64,000 bases of DNA. It comes from VXYK01 sp965214565 (GTDB lineage Bacteria; Actinomycetota; Acidimicrobiia; Acidimicrobiales; Aldehydirespiratoraceae). Under the pieces are notes generated by a model that saw nothing but the letters and a program-made list of their open reading frames with translations, was not told the origin of the DNA and did not search any database. Where the stretch lies: contig OZ243951.1 of assembly GCA_965214565.1 (NCBI GenBank), positions 2,790,001 to 2,854,000 on the forward strand, read 5' to 3'. Positions 46,601-58,600 of the stretch are shown here, piece by piece. Every line of letters begins with the position of its first letter. The stretch's first letter is position 1. A program made the translations under genes and the position numbers.

Positions 46601-49600
46601 GTTCGCTATTTCAGGCTGAACGCTGCCGATCTTCACGGTCACCTTGATGCGGTCGCCCTCGTTCACGCTGACCCGCTCGACGAACAGTTCGACAGCCACC
46701 TCGTCCTCGACGACGGTCACGGTCGATGTTGAGAAGCCGCCGAGCCCGCTCGCCTTGAGGTCGACGCGCCCGCCGCGGCCGTCGGGGTCCTGGGGCGCGG
46801 TGACGGTCACCGCCCGCTGGATGTACCAGTTGCTCGAATCGAACTCGAGCGTGGCCTGATCGCCGGCCGTGTCCGCATCGGTGTCCAGCACCAGGATCGT
46901 GTCGTCCTGGCCGGTGAACGTCACCGTTTGCGCTGATCCCGGATTGGTGGAGGCCCGCACGTAGTAGGTGAACGAGTCGCCCTCATCGATCGTCGGGCTG
47001 CTGCTGCTGAATCCTCGGATCACCTCCCCGAACGAGAAATCGTCATCCGCGATGACCACCGTCGCCGACGCTGTTCCCAACTGGAGCCCCGAACGTGCCG
47101 TCACCGTCAGCGCCACAGTGAACTCCTCGTCGCGCACCCTGCTATCGATGGTGGAATCGTTAGTGATCGGGATATTGATAGCCACCGACGTCGAACCCAT
47201 CGGGATGGTGCCCGACACCGCGCTGTTGTTGTAATCGGCACCTGTCGCGGTGCCGTCGGTCGGGGTCACCGTCACCTGCACCGGGTAAGGCGCGGCATGA
47301 TTCAGTTCGACGGTGATCGCCGCGTTGCCGACGTTCTCGAGGAACGTGTAATGGTCGCTGCTCAAAGACGCCGTCACCGTGTCGTTCGCCTTGATCGTGA
47401 ACGTCGTCGTCGTCTGGCTCTCCAGCTCATAGCCGGTGCCGGCATCGAGGCGCAGTATGATCGTCTCGTCTTCCTCCGGTGCCATGTCATCGGTGATAGC
47501 GATATCGAGGTCAGCACTGGAGGCACCCGCAGGGAACGTGAACGTCCCCGACAGGGTCGTGTAATCGTCCCCGGCGCTAGCCGAGCCACCCGTCACCGTG
47601 TAGTTGACGGTGAGGGCCGTCTTCGTCGCCGCCGTCGACGTCACCGTGACCGAGGCAGTGCCGTCATCTTCAGCCGCGGAGTATGTCGCGGAGGAGAACT
47701 CCAAGAACGGTTCGCCGACCTTGAACACCGGCGAAATACCGTAGAAGAGACTTGCGACCGAGAGCTTGCTGATCTCCGAACCATGGAGCGGGTTCGCAGC
47801 ATTGGAGTTCAACATCCCGGCGTGTGCATGAGCCGGGGGCCCGTTAAATGCATCCAGAGGGCCGCGGCTAGACGTGGTGCTGCCTATTGTCCCGTCGTCT
47901 TCGCAGCCCGTCGTGTAAGGGCCGCTGCTCGAAACCGAGCCTCCTGTATGAGACCTCGGGTTGGTCTCGTCGTCCCAGTCGCCGTCGTAGAAGTCGAAGT
48001 AGTTGTCGGCCAGCTTGTTGCCGTTCAACCAGTAGATCGGCACGCCGTCAGACGTCGCCGACACCGAGCCGTCGGTGAAGCCCGGCCCGTGGTTCATCAC
48101 TGTGTTCACCAGCGCCGACACGTTCGCAGTGCAGCCCACGATCCGGAAGAAAGAGGCCACCGCCCCGTCCTTGATGCTCGCGTGAGCCGCCCCCCCATGG
48201 TTGTCGTTGAGGATCTGATTGTGGATATCGCCGTTGTAGGTGCCGATATCGGGGTGCCCCGCGTCGTTGCCTCCCGTGGTGACGAACAGCAGCCGGAACG
48301 TGTCGTGCTCGCCCAAACCGTCAGGTTTCAACGGCCAGTTGCCCGGCACCACCAACTCGTCGTTCACGATGATCACACTCACCGGCCCGCCCGCAGGAGT
48401 GTCGACACCGCCCGCGACGCCTGTGTGAGTGACCGTGCCGAAATCGATCGTCACCGCGAGCTGGGTGTCGACGCTCGACTTGTTTACCGGCACCAGCTGC
48501 AGCGTCGCCGACGAACCCCCCGCACTGAACACCACCGCAGGGTTCTGCGCCGTATACGTCCCGCCGGTGGTCGTGAGCGACACGCCGGTCTGCGAGTTGG
48601 GCTGCAACCCGAACGCGTAGTCGGTGGTCACCGTCGCACCCACCACAGTCAGCGGCACGGTGATCGTTTCCGAACCGGTCAACGCCCGGCCCAACGCGAG
48701 TGTGATTGTCTTGTAGCCCGCCGCGCCTGACGCGCCCTCCACCACGTCGCCGTTGGGGTCGCCGTCAGAAGCAGACATCGTCACGGTCACTGTGGCGGGG
48801 TCGTTGTCGGTGACGCTGACGGTTACCGGGTCGATGGCGATCTGGTGGTAGGGGTTGTCGGTGTTCGACACTGCGGCGCTGTGGGTGAGTTGCACGGTCT
48901 CGTTGCTGGCGTCGCTGTCGGCTATGGCTGTGACGGTGACGGTCTGCGCTGTCGACCAGATGTTCGTACCCGTGGTGGTGAAGGTGAGCTCGGCGGTGGC
49001 CCCTGCGGTGCCGCCGGGCGCTGTGACGGTGACGGCGTCGCGGTGCGCTTGGGGGACGGTGACGGTCACGGTGACGTCCTGTACTGGGTCAGATGCCAGT
49101 TTGAGGGTGTAGGTGCTGGCGGCGGCGCCCTCGGTGACCGCGACGCTCGACGCTGACACGACCACGTTGTCGCCGGCGGGGTCGTTGTCGACGATGTACA
49201 CGTCGGCGACGTCTTTGAGGGCGTCGCTGGGGTAGCCGATGGGCCGGTTCTCGGGTGTGGCTTCTATCCGTAGCCGTTCTGTGGACTCATTGGTGCTGTC
49301 GTCGGCGATGTCGAACGTCAGCGTCGCCGCGGTGTCGCCAGCCTCGACGAGGAGCAGTTCCTCCCCGAGGATGTGCTTGGGGGTGTAGTCGGCGCCCGAG
49401 GTGGCACGCGCCGGCGAATCGAAGAGGTCTGTGGGGCCTTGCAGCAGGGCGGGGTTGTCGATGTAGCGGAACCGCACCATCACATCACGGTGCAGAGCAC
49501 GCGACAGGCCGACCTGGAGGCTGACGGTGCCGGCCCCTTCGGGGACTCGGACCCGGTCCGACCCGGTGAACGTCAGCAGGTACTCGTCGTCGACGACTGT

Positions 49601-52600
49601 GGTGTCGAAGCTGTACGCAGTGGCGGCACGGGCGACATCGGCGACGGTGGTGCCGGTCTGCGCGGCGAGCACAGTGTCGGCGGCGACGGCGATGGTGACC
49701 GTTTCGTTACGGGGGGTTTCCAGGTTGTCGTCGAGCGCTTCGAGCATCAGCGTCGCAATCTGCGCACCGGCACCGTCGAACACCACCACCGGCACCAGCG
49801 TGTCCACATCGGTGATGCTCACTCCGGTGTTGAGCGAGTCGCCGTCGGCGAGGACCAGGTCCTCGAAGTCGTTGACGGTGACACCTGTGCCCGAGACCAC
49901 CAGAGGCACGTCGACGCGCTCGCCTGAGAGCAGAGCGCGGCTGAGCCTGACCTCGAAGACGATCGCGCCGTGGGCCGGGTCGACCCATTCGCCGTCGTCG
50001 TTCTCATAAGCGTCGCCGGACGTGCCCTCGTTGACGGTCGCGTCGCTGGTGCGCACCACAGACACCTTCACTGCGGTCGGGGGGTCATCGTCGTCGGTGA
50101 CCGTCACCGTCACGTTGCTGACGACTCCCCGGAAATTGGTGCTCGGCGCGCGCACGTCGAGACGAACGGTCGCCTTGCGGGCGTCGTCGGGGTTGTCGAC
50201 GTCGTCGGCGACCGCGGTCACCGTCACCGTCTGCGGGTCGTTCCAGTCATCGGCGGTGAACACCAGCTCCGCGGGGCTCGCTGTCACCTTGTCGTTGGGG
50301 GCCAGCAGCCGCACCTTCACGTCACCGCCCACAGGGGCCTCGCTCAGACGCACCGTCCACGCGGCCTGGTCCTCGCGCGTCGACGGTGTGCCCGGATCGT
50401 CGGCCTCTGCAACCGACACCTCGGCCGCGGACAGCACCAGCGCGGCGTCGTCGTCGTTTTCGATCACACCCTCAGCGGTCTGGTTCTCGGGGTCGATCAC
50501 GGCGTGGACCGCGTCCGACAGGCGCACCGCGAGCACTTCGTCGCTTTCAGGGAAGATGTCGCTGCGGACGGTCACCGTCACGGTCTTGGACGTCTCACCC
50601 GCTGCGAACGTCAGCGTTCCCCCCGCGAACGCCTGATAGTCCACGAAATGGGTAGCGACCCTCAAACCGGACTCTAAGTGCGTGGCGGTGAGCCTGAGAG
50701 CGAAACGGCTGTAATCCACCGTCACCGTCCGAGCTGCCGCGGGGGTCAGCGTCACCGTGAAGTCCAGATCGGTGGTGCCGCTGTCACCCTCGGCGACGGT
50801 GCTGCCCGCTATCGATAGCACCGGCGGCGCCGAGGTGTCGTCGTTGCGGATATCGCCGATGCTCGCCCCCGCGTCCGGGTCGATCACCGCCACCGTGGGA
50901 TACCGCAGATACAGCACCAGGTTCTCAGCAGGCTCAACGACAACGTCGCCGAACACCTTCACCGTCACCGTCTTGCTCGTCTCGCCCGGCGCGAACGTCA
51001 ACGTCCCCGGCGTCACGGCCTCGTGATCAACGCCCGGCACAGTGGTGCTCAGCGCATCCCAACGCAAGTACTCCACCGTCACCGTGCGCAGGCTCGCCGG
51101 CGTCAACGTCACCGTGAACACCAAATCCGTCGTGCCGCTGTCACCCTCCACAACACCTGGACTCGCGATCGACAGCACCGGTTTGTCGAGCACGTCCACC
51201 GTCACCGACGGCACCGAGGTCACCGACCCGTAGCGGCCACCAGGCCCCGACCGCAATTGACTGCTCACCGCATGCGATACCGTCACCGCCCGCTGGTGAC
51301 CCGCGCTCTCCGTCGTGTCTGCAACACCGGTCACCGTGACCACCTGCGGAACTTTCCAGTCGATCGTGTCGAAATCCAGATGCATCGGGTTCACCGTCGC
51401 AACCGCAATGTCACTGCTCGTCGGCGTGACCCTCACCGTCTCACCGCCACTCGGCGCTGAGTTCAGGCGCACCTCATAGGTCGCCTGGTCCTCACGATGG
51501 TCGTGCGTCAAGCCGTTGTCGACCTCCCAGACGCGCAGCGTCGCAGGGCTCACCGACACGCCCGGGGTGTCATCGTCAAGCACCGTCACCACAGCAGAAG
51601 CCCGCGCGATTGAATACGCGCCCGCAGTCGTCGGGTTCTGAACCGTCGCAGTCACCGTGTCGGTGCCGCTGTCTGTGCTGTTGTTGCCCGTCGTGGGGAC
51701 CGTCAACGTCGCCGACGCCTGACCCGCCGGGATCGTCACCACCTGGACGCCTTCGTCACCGGCAGTCACATAATCCGCGGTGCCGGACTCGGCGACGCCG
51801 ACGTTCACCGTCAACGCGCTCGACACCCTGTTCTCGCCGGTCCCGGCATAGACCGCGTTGCGGGTCACCGTGAACACGATGTTGTCGCCCTCATACACCT
51901 GCGATGCCGCTGTCACGCTGACTGTCGGGTCGTTGTCGGCGATCTGCACCGTCGCGAACGTGAAATCCAACGCAGTGCCCTCAGGCTGATGCTGAGGGTT
52001 CGGGTAGACCCGCAGCGTCTCGGTCGGCTCGATCAGATCGTCATCGACGATCGAGAACTCCAAAGTGGCGCGCCGCTCGCCTGCAGGAATCGTCACCGGA
52101 TTCGTGAAATCGTTCCCAACTTCCCAATCATCGATCGTTGTGGTCACATCTGTGAGCGTCAACGCCACGGGTACGTCCCGGGCCTGCACCCGCGACAACG
52201 CCACCTTGACCGACACCGGCCCATCACCCTCCGCCGCCGTGTACGAGCGCTGCGTGAACGCCAGCTCGTACTCGTCGTCGACCACCGTCGCCGTGAATTG
52301 GTCTGCGCTCGAATCCACCACCAGCGTCTCGGACACGTTCGTGTCGCTGTCCGCGGCCAACGCGGCGGCGCCGGCCAACGCCACAGTCACGACCTCCTCA
52401 CGAGGCGTCTCCAACACCCTGTCAATCGGCTCGAGCACCAACGTCGCCAACTGCGCGCCCTCGCCCTCAAAGACCACCGTCGGCGTCAACGACCCCGCCG
52501 CCTCCACGCTCACACCGGTGTTCAAGCCCTCGCCCACCGTCCGCGTCAACGCCGCGAAGTCCGACGCGGTCACCCCCGAACCCGACACAACCAGCCCGAC

Positions 52601-55600
52601 ATCGACGCGCTCGCCCGCCGCCAGCGCACGACCCAATGCGACCTCGAACGCGATCGGCTCCCCCGCCACATCGCGGGTGCCCTCATTCACCCTCGCCGCG
52701 CCGGTGCGCTTCACCGACAACAAAATGCCCGCGATCGTCACTTCGACATCAACGCTGTCGATGGTCATCGACTGCGGGTAGTCGCTGGTGGCGGTGGTCA
52801 CCGCGTGGGTGATCGTCGCTGACCCCACAGCCACACCAGTCACGGTGACCAGCTGAGGCGTGGACCAATTCGACGAGGTGAAGGTCAACGCGCCCGACAC
52901 GGACGCCTTGGTCGTGTCGCCCGATGTGGGCGTGACCACCACCGTCCCGCCAGGATCAGAAGCCAAATGCACCTCATAGGTGATGGTGCCGTCCTCGCCC
53001 ACCGACACGGCGGTCTGCGGCACGATCACCTTGTGTCCGACGTCGACAACGCGCAGCAGGAAGCGCTCAGCGCCTGTATTGACCTGCGCCTTGTACGGAC
53101 CGCTCGCTGCCTTGTTGAGCAGACCGATCGTGTACTCATCGTAGTCCTGGGCACCGGTGTCGGCGTCGCCGTCATAGAGGGCATAGACCCGCACCGTCTG
53201 CGGCACCATCCAGTTGCCCGAGTTGCCACCGGTGAACGTCAACTCGGCCTGGAAACCGTCGGTGTCGGGGTCGGTGTCCACCCCGATGTGCTCCGACACG
53301 GCCGCATCAAGCCACTGCTTGAAGCTGCCCCTCAGGTTGCTGTCGATCGCCCTGACAGTGACCGTGGCGTCGACAACCGGATCCTTCTCCAAGACGACGG
53401 TCAATGTGCCGCTGGTGCCCTCCTCGAGCAACTTCGTTTCCGTTGAGTCGGGGAGAAACGCGATGCCCGACGCGTCCAGCGCAATGCCCGGATCCGTAAT
53501 GATGAAATCGACGCTCGGCGGCATGTCACCAGACGTGTAACCGTCCGGGCACGACGCCGTCGACGCCGTGGGGCACAGAGTCACGTTGAAGAGATCGTTG
53601 TCCTCCCGCAGATCGTCGGTCAGCGCCTCCACGTCGAACGTCGCCGACATCTGCCCGGCCGCGATGGTCACCCCGTTCGGGATCGAGTAATCCGCCGCCT
53701 CCGCGGTAAGGAGAGTGATTCCCAACGGAATTGTCACCCCGCCCGCAGGCGCAGCGTTGTCCAGCGACACCTTGATCGTGTAAGTGTCGCCCTCCACCAG
53801 CACCGGTGCCGCCGGCAACGCAGACCCGTCGGCCTGCGACCACGACACCACCACATCTGGTGTTGCGTCGTCGTCGTCGTTGACTGTGACTTTGGCGGTG
53901 TCGTTGCTGGTCGATACCCGGTAGCCGGTGCCGGTTTTGACTATCGCGGTGATGTCGCCGCCGGGTTCGTCGATGCTGTCCGCGGTCGTGGAGATCGACA
54001 GGGTGGCGTCGGTCTCGGTCGCTCTGATGGTGACAGTGTGGTTGCGTTCGTCGCCGGCAGCGATGAAGTCGGACCCCGCTGCGTCGGCGACGGTGACGGT
54101 CACAGCCAGATCAGCGGTGGGGGCAGTGTCGGCGGTGACGGTGAACACTGCGGCTGTGCCCTCGGTGACTGGGGACGTGTCCGCCGCGATGGAGATCTCC
54201 GGCAGGGCCGCGTAGCCGGCGTCGGTGATGGTGACTCTGGCGGTGACACCGCTGTCGGCTGCGATGATGCCGACGGGCAGGGATCCGAACTCGAGGATCA
54301 GGAACTCGTCTGGTTCTGTGATGCTGTCGGTTTCAGCGTCGAGGGTGACAGTGCCTGTTTTGGTTCCGTTGCTGATCGTGACCACACCACTTTTGGACAG
54401 TGTGAAATCGGCTGCCGACGCGGTGGGCAGACCCGAAGTGCGCATCCGCACCGGAATGTCCACCTCGGTGCCGGTGTTGGCGTCGAGGGTCACCGTGACC
54501 GTCAACGAGCGGCCCTCCGCGACGGTGCCGTTGTTGTCCACAGCGAGGGTCGCTTCGAGTTCGTTGCCGGGCTCGAACAGGTTGACCGCGGTCAGCGACG
54601 GGGTCCCCGCCGACAGGCCACCGCCGACGTTGGTGTTGCGGGCTGGCGCGTTGAGCGCATTCTGCGCAGGGGGGATCCGTACTGTTATCCGTTCATTGAG
54701 ACGGTCCGCGTCGCCGTTCTCGGCGGTGAACGTGATCGTCGCGGTCTGCGCGCCGGTGCCGTCGAATCGCACCAGCAACGCGGCCTTGTACAGATCAGAG
54801 CGCGCCAGCGGATCAGACTTGAGGGTCACGCCGGTGCCCGTGGCTGACCACGACAACGCCCGCACCCGCTCCAACAACCGCGCCGGACCCGACAGGATCG
54901 ACTTGGACAGGCTCTGCACCGTGACGGGCACCTCAGCGACCTCACCAGCCGCCAGAGCCCGATCCAGCTCCACGGTTACCGTCACGCTGTTCTTGGAGCC
55001 CTCCAACAAACGGCCCCCGCCCGACAAAGTCACCACAATCGGATCGTTGTCGGCGTCGAACACCGCCAGATCGAACGAATCAGCCGAGCGGTGCGGAACC
55101 GCGCCGCCGCCCACATTCGTCGCCCGCCCAGAATGACCGAACCCGTTGGCCGTCGCGTCGGCGGGGCCCAATGCGACGGTGACCTTCTCCTGGCGTTCTT
55201 GCACGCTGTCATCAGGCGACGTCAACAGCAGCGTCGCGGTCTGCACCACGTCGGTGGCGTGGCCGGTGAACGTCACCGTCGGCGTCAACGAGGCGCCACC
55301 GCCGACCGATACGCCCTTGTTGAGCGTGCCGCCCGGCCTGGTCGCCACGTCCACGTCCGCTGCGGTGACATCGCTGCCCGAACCCTTCAACGCAGACAGC
55401 ACCAACGGCACCTCGACGATCTCGCCCACCGCGAGCGCCCGCCCCAGCGTGACCGTGAACTCCGCGTCGGCCTTCGCGCCTGTCGTCTCGCCCTCGGCAA
55501 TCGGGCCGCTGTCCACCCGCGCCAAACGCACCACAGTGGCGTCGTCGTCAGCCACCGTCACCGTCGCCGCCGCAACCGAACCCAGCCGATAGGCGCTGCT

Positions 55601-58600
55601 GGCGTCGAGGGTCACCACGACCGTCTCGGACGGCTCGTCGGTGGTGTCGTCGAGCACCGTTATCGGGATCGTTGCGGTGGTCGCGCCCGCGGGGACCGAG
55701 ACGCTGCCCGACAAGGCCGTGAAATCGTCACCCGATGTGGCGGTTCCGGTCACCGTGTAGGCCACAGTCATCGACCCAGACGGTGCCGGCGACACGCTCA
55801 ACCCCAGCGACACTCCCCGATCCCCCGCCACCTCTGAGGCGGTGTGCGCGGCCTGCGCGAACTGCACCAGCGGCGACGCAGGCAAGTCGTCGTCGGCCAC
55901 CTTCGCGTTCACGGTCTCGGACAGGCCCTCATATTTCGTGTCGCTGCTCGACGACGTCACTGTCACCGTTACATCACGCACATTCCCGGCGTTGTCGACA
56001 TCGTCGTCCACGGAATGCACCGTCACCGCCTGCGACACCAACGCTTTGACCGGCGTGAACGTCAACTGCACCGACGCCGCCTTCGCGCCGCCCGCGGTGC
56101 TGACCGAAAGCGCCGACGAGTCACCGCTGGCGACTGTGACCGTCACATCGCTGGTCGGCCGCGACTTCAACGCCAACAACAACGTGTCGGTCCCCGACGG
56201 CTCCGACACCCGCAACACACCGCCCACAACAGCCGCCACCAGCGCCGCCGTGTCATCGTCGTCGATCACCACATCGAACGAGTTCGCCCCCGCCCCGGCC
56301 TGCGCGCCGCCGGCCACGTTCGTCGCCAGACTCGACGCCGCCAGATCACCCAACGCCACCGTCAACGTCTCACTGGTGCCCTCATCAACCAGATCATCGG
56401 CCGCGGTGATCGTCAACGACGCCACCTGAGCGCCCGCGCCGTGGAATCGCACCACCGGGGCAAGCGACGACACCTCCAACAGCTCCACACCCGTGTTGGT
56501 CTCACCGGTCGTGAGCGCCAGCGACACATCCGACGCAGCGATGTTGCTGCCCGACAGCACCAACGGCACCTCCACCCTTTCGCTCGATGTCAACGCCCGG
56601 CCCAACGTCACCGTGAACTCCGCCTCACGCGCCGCGGCGGCCGCGTTGGGGTCCTCTGAGATCGGGCCGCTGTCAGTGCGCGCCAGCGTCACCGTGACCG
56701 GATCGGGATCCGGCTTCGGTTTCGGCTCGGTCGCCGTGCCGGTGAACACCGCGCCGTCGCCGGCCAGTGCAGCTTTGACTGTCAGGCCCGAGACGCTGGT
56801 CGTCGCCGCTGAGCCCGCAGCGACGGTCAACTCGGTACCCAGCACCGCAGCCGACGCCGCGGTCACCTCCACGGTGGCCTTGACTGCGGCGGGGCCGGTG
56901 AACACCACCGACGAGCCGCTCAAGGACACGCCGGTGCCCGATGCCGCCAACGAGAAATCGGTGCCCAGCGTGCCGCCCGTGAAGCTCAGCGGCACGGTCA
57001 CCGTCTCGCCGTTGAGTGCCCTCGCGTCCAGCGACACCTCGATCTCCGCGGCGTCGCTGGTGTGGTCCGCGTCGGAGCCCAACGCCGTGGTGACCTCGAC
57101 CGCGGCATTCAGCAAGCTCAGCGTCTCCAGCTGGGTCTTAACCGGGCCCTGCGCCGCCGACGAGACGCCGGTCTCCGCGTTGCCGCCACCGTCGGTGTAG
57201 CCCACCGTCAAGCGCAGATACTTGCCCGCGTCGCCAACCGCTACCGAATAGGAAGCGGTGCTCGCCCCGGTGCCGGTCGCGGCGGTCCACCCGGTGCTGC
57301 CGTCCGCCGACACCTCCCAGCGGTACGACGACGCTACGCCCGCAGCCGGGTCGCCGTCGGGATCACCCGACACCGACACAAGCCGCAGCACCGAGGCACC
57401 CGCTACCGGCACGCCAGCGACCATGACTGTGTTCGCTTTGCCCTCGTTCACGTCGGTGACCGTCACCGACACCGCCTGGCGCACCGCCGTCGCGGTGCCG
57501 TTCGCGCCGAACGAGGTGGCCACCACCACCAACGCAACCTGCGGGGAGGCCTCGCGGTCCACCCCGGTGCCCTCATAGGAGATCTGACCAGTCGCCGAGT
57601 CGATCACGAACCCTGTCGGGGTCGCTCCGCCGGAACGGCCTTCGAGCGAGTAGGTGACGGTGTCGCTGTTCGCGTCCGTCGCCGTCACCGGCGAACCCAC
57701 CGCTATCGCCGTAGACGAACCGTCGGCGTTCTCCACCAGCGTCAAATCATCGGGCACCGCAGCAAACACGGCGTCCGCCAAGGTCGGCGCTTTCGACACC
57801 TCATCAGCAACGTTCACGCTCACCGACCCCGGCGTGTGGCCCGGCGCGGTGAACGTCACCAGCACCGACTCGGCGTCGGTGTCCAAGTCGTCGACCGCTG
57901 TCACCATCACCGGCTGCGGAACACCCCAATCAGACGCAGTGAACGTCAGCGACGCGTGTGACACCTGCACCGCCAGCGGATCCCACGACAGCACCGACAC
58001 CGACGCCGGCTCATCGCCCGCCGGTTGCTTGCTCAACTGCACCTGCACCTGCGCCGAGCCGCGGACCGCGTCGCCCTCCACCAGCGCCAGGGTCCCCGGC
58101 AACGCAGACCCGTCGGCCTGCGACCATGACACCACCACATCTGGTGTTGCGTCGTCGTCGTCGTTGACTGTGACTTTGGCGGTGTCGTTGCTGGTCGATA
58201 CCCGGTAGCCGGTGCCGGTTTTGACTGTTGCGGTGATGTCGCCGTCGGGTTCGTCGATGCTGTCGGCGGTTGTGTCCACCGACAGGGTGGCGGTGGTCGC
58301 CCCCGCTGAGATGGTGACGGTCTGGTTCCCCTCGTCGCCGGCCGCGATGAAATCGGACCCTGCGGCGTCGGCGACGGTGACGGTCACAGCGAGATCAGCG
58401 GTGGGGGCAGTGTCGGCGGTGACGGTGAACACTGCGGCTGTGCCCTCGGTGACCGGGGAGGTGTCCGCTTCGATGGAGATCTCCGGCAGGGCCGCGTAGC
58501 CGGCGTCGGTGATCGTGACCCTGGCGGTGACACCGCTGTCGGCGGCGACGACTTGCGAGGGCAGGATCCCGAACTCCAGAATCAGGAACTCGTCTGGCTC

